Counted from the stretch's first letter, positions 9,208 to 18,088 are shown. The stretch: 64,000 nucleotides of DNA from Salidesulfovibrio onnuriiensis (GCF_008001235.1 NZ_CP040751.1:2979501-3043500), one strand, 5' to 3'. Notes: generated from the letters alone by a model not told the origin. Numbers and translations are program-made.

Positions 9208-9552
9208 TCACAATCCCTTTGCGGTTTGTTCCAGTTCATCCAGGGCGTCTTCCAGTTCATAGCTCAGCTTGTCCGCCGTCCTGGCGTCCCATTCGCCGAG
9301 CGCCGTTTCCATCCTGCGCCGAATATCCTCGGCGCGGCGAGCGCCCTCTTCCAATGTATCGGCCTGTTCCGGGGGCAGCAGGGCCGCATCCACGGCTGTG
9401 AAGGCCGCATGGGCCAGTTCCATGACGCCCCGCGCGGGGTTCATGAACTCCCCTTTTTCCCAGACCAGCTTGTTCAATGCGGGCCAGGCCTTCTCCACGT
9501 CCTTTTCGTCAAAGGTCGATGCACTGACCCGTATCTGGAGAATCCTGCCCAT
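9208..9552 (-). CDS. Small conserved-looking cytoplasmic protein, unknown
   Basis: Start chosen at the internal ATG (MGRILQIRVSA), preceded by GAGGAA and lying 5 bases beyond the stop of the biotinyl-protein gene; an upstream ATG would overlap that gene. The 114-residue product is acidic and largely helical, with repeated Glu/Asp/Arg segments in its C-terminal half, and has no signal peptide or membrane segment. The family was not recognised. Its place between a biotin-domain gene and ssb suggests co-transcription, not a function. Confidence 0.7.
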   Translation of the reverse strand: MGRILQIRVSASTFDEKDVEKAWPALNKLVWEKGEFMNPARGVMELAHAAFTAVDAALLPPEQADTLEEGARRAEDIRRRMETALGEWDARTADKLSYELEDALDELEQTAKGL

Positions 9553-9557
9553 GCAAG

Positions 9558-10205
9558 CTATTCCTCGTCCCACTCGCTCTGAACCCGGGCCACCACGTCC
9601 TGAATGACGGTGAGCTGGTCCTCGGGGCAGATGCCGAGCAGGGGTTCGCCCGCGTCCACATTGTCGCCGCGGGTAAAATAGACCGAATAGATGATGCCTT
9701 CCGGGCCGGTGTAGGCCAGCGGGGTCTCGCGCTTCATGCGGGAGACGATGAGCATTTCCATGCCGTCGTGCACCTTGACCGAACGCTTGCCCGAAACCTT
9801 GAGCTTCTGGTCCACTTCAGGAACGAAGTAGTACTTGGCGCGTTCCGGGGCGCGGAAAAGATGCAGCGCCTTTTTCAGGATCAACTCGATGACTTCCTTG
9901 CGGGTCAGGAAGTGGCGGATGGTAAGCAGTTCCTCACCGGCCTCCACGAACTTTCCTTCCAGCTCGGTGCGAACATTGACCACCTCGCCCTTTTCCGGGG
10001 CGGCGATGGGTTTCTTGTTCTTTTCGCGGGTCAGGTTGGCCAGCAGGGTGCCGGGCTTTTCATTGTAACTGCCGCCACGGCCCCGGACCTTGTCGCCGGG
10101 GTTGATGTCCGCGAACTCTATGGTGCCGGTATGCGGCGACTTGATGACGATTTCCTTGTACGGGTTGGCTTTTATATCTTCAAGCAATTCCTTGATATTC
10201 AGCAA
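9558..10205 (-). CDS. Biotinyl/lipoyl-domain protein, probable carboxyl carrier of acetyl-CoA carboxylase
   Basis: A 215-residue protein that would carry CO2 on biotin between the neighbouring biotin carboxylase and carboxyltransferase. Two lipoyl/biotinyl-like beta folds can be seen. The first, near 18-97, contains PHTGTIEFADINPGDKV and APEKGEVVNV. The second, near 148-192, contains SRMKRE, then TGPEGIIYSV and TRGDNVDAGEPLLGI. Lys158 in SRMKRE lies where the biotinylated Lys of EAMKM sits, so the attachment motif is unusual but the MK pair is kept. It is larger than a classical AccB and lacks the usual Ala/Pro linker. The acc neighbours make the role likely; biotinylation is inferred. Confidence 0.75.
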   Translation of the reverse strand: MLNIKELLEDIKANPYKEIVIKSPHTGTIEFADINPGDKVRGRGGSYNEKPGTLLANLTREKNKKPIAAPEKGEVVNVRTELEGKFVEAGEELLTIRHFLTRKEVIELILKKALHLFRAPERAKYYFVPEVDQKLKVSGKRSVKVHDGMEMLIVSRMKRETPLAYTGPEGIIYSVYFTRGDNVDAGEPLLGICPEDQLTVIQDVVARVQSEWDEE

Positions 10206-10247
10206 TGTTATTCCCCTAGGGTTGTTTATGAGGCAACGCCGGTGCAG

Positions 10248-12521
10248 CTAGCGATAATAGAGGTTCCTGCCACCCATGGTCAAGAGCGCCTGGTGCAGGT
10301 TTTTCCGGACCTCGCGGCGGTCCCAGATGCCCTGGATATGACCGCGCGAAAGTGCCTGATATGCCTTGTGATATTTGGGCGGGACCACCATGCCGGTGGT
10401 TTCGGCTATAACGCCCGGACCGGCAAAGCCGATGTTGGAGGAGCGCACCGCGAACTGATACGGCGAGCATCCCAGGAAACTTGCCACCGGGCCTGCGTAG
10501 GAATTGGTGTCGTAAACCACCAGGTACAGGCCCCCGGCATCGATGTAACGGCGCACGGCCAGGGTGCAGCGCGGCATCTGGATCACGCCGTTGACGCCCT
10601 CCTGGATGCGGATGCCCGCCGTGCCGTGCACATAGGCGATGAACGGATAATGCTTCTGCCGCGCCCGCTCGGCCGCCAAAATGAATTTTTCCCCCTCGGC
10701 AGCGCCCACGGTGCCCCCCCGGAACGGCGCGATCAGACTGGCCACCACCACCCGCACGCCCTCGATATCCGTCTCGAAGGTCACGCAGGCGCTCTTGCGG
10801 CCGGTCCGTTTCTTGGCCTGGTCCACCTTGAGCTCGAAGGCTTCGTAATTCAACGGGTTGCCGGACTCGATGTCCGCGTTGAACTCGGTGGCCTGCAGAT
10901 AGTTGAACACGTTGTAGAAATACCACTCGTATTCCATGGGGAAATGATGGCCGCAGCTGGTGCAGACCCCGGCGAACTCGGAAAAGAGATCCGGTGCCCA
11001 GAGATCCTGGCAGCCGTGGGTGCGCGCGTTGGGGCAGGAAACGGCCTTGTCCTCCTGGGAACGAGGACTCAGCCAGACCCAGGAATCCTCGATGATGCAG
11101 GCCCCCTCCTCGGGGCAGGACAGCCGCGTCAATTCCTCGCGGGTCTTTTCCTCCACCCTGGCGGAGGACTTCTTGACCACGTTCAGGCGCTCCAGGGTGC
11201 CCTTGACCGGGCGGACCACCTTTTCGCGCACCAGATGCGCCTCGGCCCGCATCTCCTCCATGAAATCTTCCACATGCCGCTTGGGCCGCCTGAGCCCGTC
11301 GCTGAACAGGGAATGCACGGCCCACCCAAGGGGCTCCAGCCCGCTGCGGAACCGCTCCACCAGGGAGCGGCCGTCGTGGTAGGCGTGATGGGACATGGAA
11401 CGGAAACGCTCAAACCGTTTTTCCAGCAACCGGCCCCGGGCGCGGTTGCTCAGGCTCCAGCGCACATAGATGCTCTCCGGGTCCAGCGCCCCGGCCTTGC
11501 GCCTGCGGCTCTTGAGGGCCATGGCCCGGAAGAGCTTCATGGACTTGACGCTGGAGACCACCTCGTTGGTGGCCTGAATGACCTCGCGCCGCAGGTCCTT
11601 GTAAAATTCGTAATGCTCGGGCCGTGCACCCAAGGCGGGCTCGTGAATGACGCGATCGATATAGCCGTTCCGGAGGTTGTCCTCGGCAGTGATGCCGAGC
11701 TGGGCCGCGCATTTTTCCACCAGTTCGGAGCTGGCGCGGTTCCCCCCGCGCAGTCGTCCCTCGATGGCGGCGGCCCCTTCGGGCGAGATGACCGAATAAT
11801 AACCGTGGGAGAACATCAGCCTGCGGTCGGCCAGCCCCACGGCCTCGGCCCCGCCGGAACCGCCCTCGGAAAAAACGGCGATGACCGGCACGCGCAGCGC
11901 GGCCATCTCGTAGAGGTTGCGCGCGATCTGCTGGGCCGCTCCGGGGTAGTCCTCGATGGGATAGGAACCCGGCGTGGAAACATAGGTATGGATGGGAATG
12001 TTCTCGGTTTCGGCGACCTTCATGTAGTGCAGTGCCTTGGCATTTCCCCAGGGCTTGACCGAACCGCCGTTGCGGAATTCCTCGCCATGCCCCTTTTCCT
12101 GGCCGATGACCATGACCGGCTGGTTGATGACCTTGTTGCCCACGCGCCGGGTGATGTTGGCCCGGGCAATAAGCATGCTGGGGTCGATGTTGAACTCTCC
12201 CCGACCGCCGATCTCGGTGTAGTTGTCGTAGACGTTTTCCAGAATGTCCTTGAGACAGATGCGCTGCGGATGACGGACGATGCGGACCCTGTCCATGGGC
12301 GTGAGTTCCGCCTCCAGCTTGCGCTCCACAAAGGAGAACAGGTCCTCTATCTGCTGGAACTCCCGGCTGCGCGCCTTGATGTCCATGCCGGGCAGCCGGT
12401 CGAGAAATTCATCGAACTTGGCGGCCAGCAGCTCCAGCGTATCCACCCGCTTGGCGCCGAAGATATCCCCGATGTATGTCAGGCGGTCCCTGAGGGCCTG
12501 TATTCTCTTGTCGCTGTCCAT
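10248..12521 (-). CDS. Acetyl-CoA carboxylase carboxyltransferase, alpha-beta fusion
   Basis: A 757-residue chain joining both carboxyltransferase halves, which transfer CO2 from biotin to acetyl-CoA to make malonyl-CoA for fatty-acid synthesis. The first half is AccA-like (about 1-340), with GQEKGHG, FSEGGSGGAEAVGLADR and VISPEGAAAI. An Arg/Lys-rich linker follows. The second half is AccD-like: a Cys-containing zinc-ribbon region (SCPNARTHGC, CTSCGHHF), then FRGGTVGAAEGEKF, HGTAGIRIQEGVNGVIQMP and YAGPVASFLG. The order alpha then beta is the reverse of the beta-alpha order familiar from other fused or tandem forms. It starts 3 bases after accC ends, so the two are surely co-transcribed. Similar fused genes are known in Desulfovibrio, from memory. 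Confidence 0.88.
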   Translation of the reverse strand: MDSDKRIQALRDRLTYIGDIFGAKRVDTLELLAAKFDEFLDRLPGMDIKARSREFQQIEDLFSFVERKLEAELTPMDRVRIVRHPQRICLKDILENVYDNYTEIGGRGEFNIDPSMLIARANITRRVGNKVINQPVMVIGQEKGHGEEFRNGGSVKPWGNAKALHYMKVAETENIPIHTYVSTPGSYPIEDYPGAAQQIARNLYEMAALRVPVIAVFSEGGSGGAEAVGLADRRLMFSHGYYSVISPEGAAAIEGRLRGGNRASSELVEKCAAQLGITAEDNLRNGYIDRVIHEPALGARPEHYEFYKDLRREVIQATNEVVSSVKSMKLFRAMALKSRRRKAGALDPESIYVRWSLSNRARGRLLEKRFERFRSMSHHAYHDGRSLVERFRSGLEPLGWAVHSLFSDGLRRPKRHVEDFMEEMRAEAHLVREKVVRPVKGTLERLNVVKKSSARVEEKTREELTRLSCPEEGACIIEDSWVWLSPRSQEDKAVSCPNARTHGCQDLWAPDLFSEFAGVCTSCGHHFPMEYEWYFYNVFNYLQATEFNADIESGNPLNYEAFELKVDQAKKRTGRKSACVTFETDIEGVRVVVASLIAPFRGGTVGAAEGEKFILAAERARQKHYPFIAYVHGTAGIRIQEGVNGVIQMPRCTLAVRRYIDAGGLYLVVYDTNSYAGPVASFLGCSPYQFAVRSSNIGFAGPGVIAETTGMVVPPKYHKAYQALSRGHIQGIWDRREVRKNLHQALLTMGGRNLYYR

Positions 12522-12524
12522 GGC

Positions 12525-13943
12525 CTAGAATTCCAAAATGTTTGCGGTGCGTTCCCGGAGAAAGGCGATATTGGTGTGAAACTCGGCGACGCTGCCGTTG
12601 CACTCGCCCTCCAGCACCAGGGAATCGAGGAACCGCAGGCCGCGCTCCCGGGCCTGCTCCAGGCTCTCGCCCCAGACAATGGCCAAGGCCAGGTTGGGGT
12701 CGTATTCCATGGGAATCTCGTAAGCGCGGTCCCGGGGAACCTGGGTGGAAAGCTCCAGCCAGGGCTCCGCCTTCCAGCCAATTCCGGAGATCTTTCCGGC
12801 GCAGGGGGAAAAGCCCGCGGCCGGATTTTCGGCGATGATACGGTACTCGATGCCCACGCCGTCAAAGGAAATATCGTTCTGGCCGTAATTGAGCTCGCCG
12901 CCCAGGCCGAGCCGGATCTGTTCCTTGATAATGTTCACGCCGTTTTCGCCACGGACCCGGGAAATGACGGCGGAAACGCCGTTTTCCACCTGGATGCGGG
13001 TATTGACCTCCATGAGGAAGGGTTCGCCCTTGGGCGTCACGATCCACTCCCAGGTGCCCACGTTGTCGTAGCCCACCTCCCCGGCCATGGCCAGGGAATG
13101 GCGAGTGATGTCGTCCAGCACCCGGGTGGCGTCAAAGGCATAGGGGATGTCGCCGGGCGCAAAACCCGGGGCCACCTCGAGGCGCTTCTGCTTGCCCGTG
13201 CTCTGTACCGAGCAGTTGCGGGTGCCGAAATGCACGTGTCTCTTGCCGCCCCGCTGGGAAACGACCTGCACTTCCAGATGGTTGAAGTCGAAGATGCGCT
13301 GCTCGATAAGCACACCCTCGTCATTGAAATTCCGTTTGGCGTAGTTGCGGATGCGCCGGAACACGGAGCGGAACTGCTCCAGATCCTGCACCTCCTCGAT
13401 GCCCATGCCGCCGCCCCCGGCCGAGGCCTTGACCAGGACCATGCCGTCCCGGATGCCCTGGGCGGCCTGGAAGTCGAACAAGTTGCGGGCGATGGTCTCG
13501 GCCTCCATCTCGTTGTAAACCGGGCGGTCCGAACCGGGGATGGTGGGAACGCCGAGACTGCGGGCGATGCGCTTGGTGTTGATCTTGTCGCCCAGCTCGC
13601 GGATGACCCACCAGGACGGGCCGATGAAGACCATGGGGCGGTCCCGGGAAGTGGTGCGCCGGGCAAAACGGAAATCCTCGGCGAAAAATCCGTAGCCGGG
13701 GTGCACGGCCGTGGCCTGGGACTGATCCGCCACCGCGAATATCTCGTTGGCGTCCAGGTAGTTGCTGATGTTGTAGACGCAGGAATCGCCGCCCATTTCG
13801 CGGGCGAGATCCACATGGCCCGAATCCCTGTCCGCGTCCGTGCGCAGGCAGACGAATTCATGGCCGAGCTCCGCACACGCCTTCATGATGCGCATGGCGA
13901 TCTCGCCGCGGTTGGCAATGAGAATCCTGTGTTTTTCGCTCAC
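12525..13943 (-). CDS. accC: Biotin carboxylase subunit of acetyl-CoA carboxylase (divergent)
   Basis: A 472-residue ATP-grasp enzyme that carboxylates biotin using ATP and bicarbonate. The N-terminal ILIANRGEIAMRI fold, VHPGYGFFAED, the Gly loop KASAGGGGMG and EVNTRIQVEN are visible. Compared with textbook enzymes the last motif reads VENGVSA instead of VEHPVTE, and the region after it (VGIEYRIIAENP) replaces GHAIECRINAE, so this belongs to a divergent branch. The likely start is GTG. It lies 8 bp after pilZ and 3 bp before the fused carboxyltransferase. Confidence 0.88.
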   Translation of the reverse strand: MSEKHRILIANRGEIAMRIMKACAELGHEFVCLRTDADRDSGHVDLAREMGGDSCVYNISNYLDANEIFAVADQSQATAVHPGYGFFAEDFRFARRTTSRDRPMVFIGPSWWVIRELGDKINTKRIARSLGVPTIPGSDRPVYNEMEAETIARNLFDFQAAQGIRDGMVLVKASAGGGGMGIEEVQDLEQFRSVFRRIRNYAKRNFNDEGVLIEQRIFDFNHLEVQVVSQRGGKRHVHFGTRNCSVQSTGKQKRLEVAPGFAPGDIPYAFDATRVLDDITRHSLAMAGEVGYDNVGTWEWIVTPKGEPFLMEVNTRIQVENGVSAVISRVRGENGVNIIKEQIRLGLGGELNYGQNDISFDGVGIEYRIIAENPAAGFSPCAGKISGIGWKAEPWLELSTQVPRDRAYEIPMEYDPNLALAIVWGESLEQARERGLRFLDSLVLEGECNGSVAEFHTNIAFLRERTANILEF

Positions 13944-13951
13944 ATCAAAGC

Positions 13952-14338
13952 CTAATCGTCCTGCTCGGCGCGCTTCGCCTTCTTGAGAGCGATAAGCCGT
14001 TTCTGCACTTCCAGGACCAGCTTGTCCAACTTGATCTGCTGCCTGCGATCAATGTTCTGGAAATTCATGCCCACGATGCCGTTTCCCACCACGCGCATGA
14101 CCTTGACCTGCACCTTGCCCAGAAAGACCTTTTCCTTGAGCATGAGCGTGGCCAGAAGGTCCACGCCTTCCTTGAAGACACCGGCGTCATCGGTGATGGC
14201 AAACCCGGTGGCGCTCAGGTCCTTGACCGAAAACTCGCCGGAAAAACCTTCGAAGCGGGCGTTGAAGCCGGGCACCTTGGTCCGGAAGGCCTGCCGCTGG
14301 CGGTCGTCCTCGTTGGGTATGTTTATCTCTAAATTCAT
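13952..14338 (-). CDS. PilZ-domain protein (predicted c-di-GMP receptor)
   Basis: Start placed at the ATG giving MNLEINIPNED, which has GGGGGA upstream; an earlier ATG adds six residues. The 128-residue single-domain protein has Arg-rich RQRQAFRTKV near the N-terminus and a later DLSATGFAI, corresponding to the RxxxR and (D/N)xSxxG ligand motifs of PilZ. PilZ proteins bind cyclic di-GMP and change motility, polysaccharide or enzyme activity. Because it directly follows motAB, a role in braking or tuning the flagellar stator is plausible but unproven. Confidence 0.8.
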   Translation of the reverse strand: MNLEINIPNEDDRQRQAFRTKVPGFNARFEGFSGEFSVKDLSATGFAITDDAGVFKEGVDLLATLMLKEKVFLGKVQVKVMRVVGNGIVGMNFQNIDRRQQIKLDKLVLEVQKRLIALKKAKRAEQDD

Positions 14339-14408
14339 AGGCGTCCCCCAATACATGAGCTGTAATGGTTAAAACACCCCAAGGCCCCCACTCCCTGGGC
14401 AACGGTTC

Positions 14409-15146
14409 CTATTGCCCGGTGACTCGCTTCTCAAGGACGAATTCGACCCGGCGGTTCTTTGCGCGTGATTCCGGCGAGGTGTTCGGATAGATGGGGTTCA
14501 TATCTGCCAGCCCGGTCGCGGTCAACCGGGTTGACTTGATTCCCATCCTGAGAAGCTGGCGCAACACGTTGACCGCACGCATGGCCGAGATTTCCCAGTT
14601 GTCCTTGAACCTGCCCTTGCCGGAAGGCTGTGTGTTGTCGGTATAGCCGAGCACCTTGATCTGCTGATCCGGGTGCTGAATGAAAAAGTTGCGCAGCACG
14701 AGAATGACCTGTTTGCCCCTGTCGGTCAATTCCACCTGACCAGGCAGGAACAGGACATCGCCGGGCACCCTCAGGGTGATGACGCCGTCCTCGAAGTTGG
14801 CGCTCACCACGCCTTCCACGCCCTTCTTGGTCTGCAGGGTCTTGACCTCGGCAAAGACCTTGCGCTGCGATTCCACGATCTGGCGGCGCATGAGGGCCTG
14901 GTCGATGAGCACCCCCGCTTCCTCGCGACTGATACGGCTGGTGGAAATTTCCCGGAGCTTGCCGCTGATGGCCTGGGTCACCGAGGAAAAGGTCTTGGAA
15001 AACTTCTCGGTATCAATGGTGGACATGGAATAGAGAAGCACGAAAAAGACCAGCAGCAGCATGGAGAGGTCCGCAAAGGTGGTCAGCCACTCCTGCCCAT
15101 CTTCCTCCTCCTCTCGCGGAGGCCGGATCAACAAATCGTCGGACAT
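14409..15146 (-). CDS. motB: Flagellar stator protein MotB
   Basis: A 245-residue protein with a short acidic cytoplasmic N-terminus, one membrane helix (about 22-42) carrying the proton-binding Asp26 in FADLSMLLL, a periplasmic linker and an OmpA-like peptidoglycan-binding domain (about 120-240, with GYTDN and NRRVEFVLE). With MotA it forms the ion channel that drives the flagellar motor and anchors it to the cell wall. It begins 3 bases after motA stops. Confidence 0.93.
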   Translation of the reverse strand: MSDDLLIRPPREEEEDGQEWLTTFADLSMLLLVFFVLLYSMSTIDTEKFSKTFSSVTQAISGKLREISTSRISREEAGVLIDQALMRRQIVESQRKVFAEVKTLQTKKGVEGVVSANFEDGVITLRVPGDVLFLPGQVELTDRGKQVILVLRNFFIQHPDQQIKVLGYTDNTQPSGKGRFKDNWEISAMRAVNVLRQLLRMGIKSTRLTATGLADMNPIYPNTSPESRAKNRRVEFVLEKRVTGQ

Positions 15147-15149
15147 GTG

Positions 15150-15899
15150 CTAGTCTCCTCGTTCGGAAGGTGACAGGAAGGAGGACAGCTTTTCATACAC
15201 CAGACGCGGGTTGTTGTTTTCCAGAATGGATTTCGCGCCTTCGAAGATGATCTCCAGGTTGAGCTGTTCCTGCAGGGTCCGGGCACGCAGCTTGGCCGCG
15301 ATGGGAATGAAGATGAGCGTGGACATGGCCGAACCGTAGAAGGTGGTCAGCAGGGCCACTGCCATGGCCGGGCCGATGGCCTTGGGGTCGTTGAGCCTGG
15401 AAAGCATCTGCACCAGACCGATGAGCGTCCCCATCATCCCGAAGGCCGGGGCCAAGGCCGCCAACCGCTTGAACACGTCCTGCCCCACCTGATGGCGGCG
15501 GCGCAGACCGTTGATCTCGATGGCCAGGGTGGCGTGGATGAGCTGGGAATCCGCGTTGTCCGCAATGAGCTGGCAGGATTTCTTGAGCACCATGTTTTCG
15601 GTCTGCACGTTTTCCAGGGCCAGCAGACCTTCGCGGCGGCTGATCTCCGCAACCTTGACCATGATGTTGACCACGTCGCGGGCCTTGGTCTTTCTTTGCT
15701 GGAACATCTTGAAAGCAGCGACAAAGGCCTGTATGACCTCTTCAAACGGAAATGCGACCATGATTGCGGCAAGGGTGCCGCCTATGACGATCATCATACC
15801 GGGGATATTGACGAAAATATCGATAGCGCCACCCAGGATGATGGCGCCGACCACCAGAGAGAGACCTACAACCAAACCGAGTAGAGTCGCAATATCCAT
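15150..15899 (-). CDS. motA: Flagellar stator protein MotA
   Basis: A 249-residue inner-membrane protein with four predicted helices: two near the N-terminus (ATLLGLVVGLSLVVGAIILGG and the following segment) and two in the second half around ALAPAFGMMGTLIGLVQML and AVALLTTFYGSAMSTLIF. The cytoplasmic loop between them couples ion flow to rotor torque. It is the first gene of the motA-motB-pilZ series and diverges from the nucleoside phosphorylase gene 75 bp away. Confidence 0.93.
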   Translation of the reverse strand: MDIATLLGLVVGLSLVVGAIILGGAIDIFVNIPGMMIVIGGTLAAIMVAFPFEEVIQAFVAAFKMFQQRKTKARDVVNIMVKVAEISRREGLLALENVQTENMVLKKSCQLIADNADSQLIHATLAIEINGLRRRHQVGQDVFKRLAALAPAFGMMGTLIGLVQMLSRLNDPKAIGPAMAVALLTTFYGSAMSTLIFIPIAAKLRARTLQEQLNLEIIFEGAKSILENNNPRLVYEKLSSFLSPSERGD

Positions 15900-15974
15900 A
15901 AATTACCACACCTTAAGCTAATAACAACCCGTTAATTCCGGCCACGGCAACAGCCGTGATCAAAGGAGTCGATT

Positions 15975-16805
15975 ATGAACTATTATGAATCTGTTAAACA
16001 CACTGCTTCGTATATACAGGAAAAGTTGAACAAAATACAAGCGGGAACCGTAGCCATGGTTACCGGAAGCGGCCTGGGGGGGCTGGCGGACGACATTCAG
16101 GATCGCGTCGAGCTTCCCTATGACGACGTTCCAGGGCTGCCGGTCTCTTCCGTAAAGGGGCATGCCGGCAAGTTCATCCAGGGCACCCTGCAGGGCACTC
16201 CGGTCATCGCCATGGCCGGCCGCGTCCACCTCTACGAAGGATTCAGCGCCCGCGAGATCACCACGGCCATCCGCGCCCTGTACGAATGCGGAGTGCGCAC
16301 CCTGCTGCTGACCAACGCGGCCGGGGCGGTCAACCCGGCCTTCAACGTGGGAACGCCCATGCTCATCAGCGACCACATCAACTTCATGGTCGGCCACAGC
16401 CCACTGCGCGGCGAAAATTTCGAGGAATGGGGCGAACGCTTCCCGGACATGAGCTGCGTCTATGACCGTGGCCTGCGCGAACTGGCCATGCAGTGCGCTC
16501 TGAAGCTGAGCATCCGCATGGAGGTGGGCACCTATCTGGCGGTCATGGGCCCGACCCTGGAAACCCCGGCGGAAACCCGCATGTACCGCGCCATGGGAGC
16601 CGACGCCGTGGGCATGTCCACCGTGCCCGAAGCCATTGTCGCGCACCACATGGGCATGCGCGTGCTGGGGATCTCCTGCCTGACCAACAAGAACCTGCCC
16701 GACTGCATCCAGGAGGTCACCCACGAGGAAGTCCTGGAGCAGGCGGACAAGGCCTCGGCCGACATGATCCCCCTCGTGCTGGAAATCCTAAAGAATATTG
16801 GCTAG
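15975..16805 (+). CDS. Purine-nucleoside phosphorylase (trimeric type)
   Basis: A 276-residue cytoplasmic enzyme that splits guanosine/inosine-type nucleosides with phosphate to free base and ribose-1-phosphate in purine salvage. Family landmarks are the phosphate loop GSGLGGLAD (about 31-39), GRVHLYEG, TNAAGAVNPAF, GPTLETPAETRMYRAMGADAVGMSTVPE and CLTNKN. AAAGGAG stands at the right distance from the ATG. A perfect 6-bp hairpin (CACGGC-aaca-GCCGTG, 15943-15958) lies just upstream of that ribosome-binding site and may affect translation. Confidence 0.93.
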   Translation: MNYYESVKHTASYIQEKLNKIQAGTVAMVTGSGLGGLADDIQDRVELPYDDVPGLPVSSVKGHAGKFIQGTLQGTPVIAMAGRVHLYEGFSAREITTAIRALYECGVRTLLLTNAAGAVNPAFNVGTPMLISDHINFMVGHSPLRGENFEEWGERFPDMSCVYDRGLRELAMQCALKLSIRMEVGTYLAVMGPTLETPAETRMYRAMGADAVGMSTVPEAIVAHHMGMRVLGISCLTNKNLPDCIQEVTHEEVLEQADKASADMIPLVLEILKNIG

Positions 16806-16889
16806 TCAGCCGATGATGCTGTGGGGTGGATGCGAAATCCGCCCCATGGTATCCTGCTGACGAATGAACACATGACATGGGATGAAAGC

Positions 16890-17543
16890 ATGAAACGATA
16901 CGCCCTCCTCCTGACCGCCGTCCTTCTGGCCGCCTTTGTGCTGGCCGGCTGCTCCACCATCAAGGAAAGCGCCAAGGATACGTATGAATTCATGTTCGAC
17001 CGGGAACCCAAATCCGGCCCCGTGTACACCGAGGACGACACGCCCATCATCGAGCTCAACAGCGATGCCGCGGACGATCTTTACCGGAACGTAAACCAGG
17101 GCGACGAACTTCCCAAGGGCTCCCCCGTGTACGTGCGCAACTTCACCAACGAGGACAACCCGGACGATACGGCCCGCTTCGGCAGAGTCGTCGCCAACCA
17201 GGTGGCCACCCGCCTGGCGCAGCGCGATCTGCTGATCACGGACGGCGCGCCCAGGCCTCTGCAGCCGCTCCCAGAACCCGAGCCCATACCCGAGGACAAC
17301 GCCACCGACGGTTCCTGGTTCTCACAGAAAAAGGAACTCCCTCCCCGCCCGTCCATGCTCACCGGCACCTACTACATCGGCGACACGATCATCTATATGA
17401 ACGCCAAGCTCATCCGTCTGGAAGACAGCGTGGTCATTTCCAGCGCCAGTTGGACCCTGCCCATCAACGACAACGTGCGGGAACTCCTCCCCCAGCTCAA
17501 GCAGCCGGGCGGCCTGCAACCCGCTGTACGTAACCATTTCTAA
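16890..17543 (+). CDS. FlgO-like outer-membrane lipoprotein
   Basis: Start at 16890 gives a lipoprotein signal MKRYALLL...LAGC with lipidated Cys21; upstream in-frame ATGs add an unlikely charged extension. The 217-residue product has a FlgO-type core: PVYVRNFTNEDNPDDTA, then GRVVANQVATRLAQRDLLITDG, a Pro/Glu-rich insert (about 130-145), and TGTYYIGDTIIYMNAKLIRLEDS. FlgO proteins are outer-membrane lipoproteins linked to flagellar stability in vibrios, and also occur outside flagellar clusters. Closeness to motAB is suggestive only. Confidence 0.75.
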   Translation: MKRYALLLTAVLLAAFVLAGCSTIKESAKDTYEFMFDREPKSGPVYTEDDTPIIELNSDAADDLYRNVNQGDELPKGSPVYVRNFTNEDNPDDTARFGRVVANQVATRLAQRDLLITDGAPRPLQPLPEPEPIPEDNATDGSWFSQKKELPPRPSMLTGTYYIGDTIIYMNAKLIRLEDSVVISSASWTLPINDNVRELLPQLKQPGGLQPAVRNHF

Positions 17544-17636
17544 CCGCATTTGCTCCCGCCGCGAACTTTTTTTCATCTTTCAATTGATTTTGATTTTCAA
17601 TATCGATATTGTTCCCGAAACGACGGAGGGAAATCC

Positions 17637-17954
17637 ATGTCACCTGCAAGAGAACTCGGCATACTCAATCGGGAAGGAATGAAGGCCCTGGCCGACGGCA
17701 ACACGGCCAACGCAATATTTCTGCTTTCGCAGGCCCTGGACAAGGCGCACTGCTTCAAGACCAGCCTCAACGAGGCCAAGATACACAACAGCCTCGGCCT
17801 GGCGACCTTCATGGCCGGCCAGCAGAACAAGGCCCAGTCGCACTTCGAACGCGCACTTCACTGCGTCCGCGAGGAGCTGGGCGAGGACAACCAGCTTTAC
17901 AAGCGCATCGCCTCGAACATGGACAAGGCAAACAGAGGAGACATTGCAGCATGA
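17637..17954 (+). CDS. Small TPR-like helical protein
   Basis: Start at 17637 because GGAGGG precedes it; the frame stays open upstream but that stretch is not protein-like. The 105-residue product reads as about two tetratricopeptide-like helical hairpins: GMKALADGNTANAIFLLSQALDKA and LGLATFMAGQQNKAQSHFERAL. TPR folds act as protein-docking scaffolds. Partner and pathway are unknown. Its stop overlaps the next start as ATGA. Confidence 0.75.
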   Translation: MSPARELGILNREGMKALADGNTANAIFLLSQALDKAHCFKTSLNEAKIHNSLGLATFMAGQQNKAQSHFERALHCVREELGEDNQLYKRIASNMDKANRGDIAA

Positions 17955-18088
17955 CCACCACCCCATCCCTTTCCTCCAAATGGAGCAGGCAGTTCACCAA
18001 GCGGGCCTTCTCGGCCTTCAGCAGCGCAAAACCGGCATCCGCCCAGGTCAGGGACAAGCACAGGCCGACACAACAGGCGCAAGCATAA
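17951..18088 (+). CDS. 45-residue basic peptide, translationally coupled to the TPR-like gene
   Basis: The ATG overlaps the upstream stop (ATGA at 17951-17954), a classic coupling arrangement, and the frame ends just before a strong terminator. The product is rich in Ser, Ala, Lys and Arg, with a central SRQFTKRAFSAF, and has no membrane segment. The family was not recognised. Coupling and terminator position support a real gene. Confidence 0.5.
   Translation: MTTTPSLSSKWSRQFTKRAFSAFSSAKPASAQVRDKHRPTQQAQA

Noticed and set aside
9768-13955. Very long open frame (about 1,395 codons) on the plus strand opposite the acc genes
   Set aside because: It mirrors the third-codon GC bias of the real minus-strand genes, is rich in His, Gly, Leu and Val without domains, and the opposite strand codes clear enzymes.
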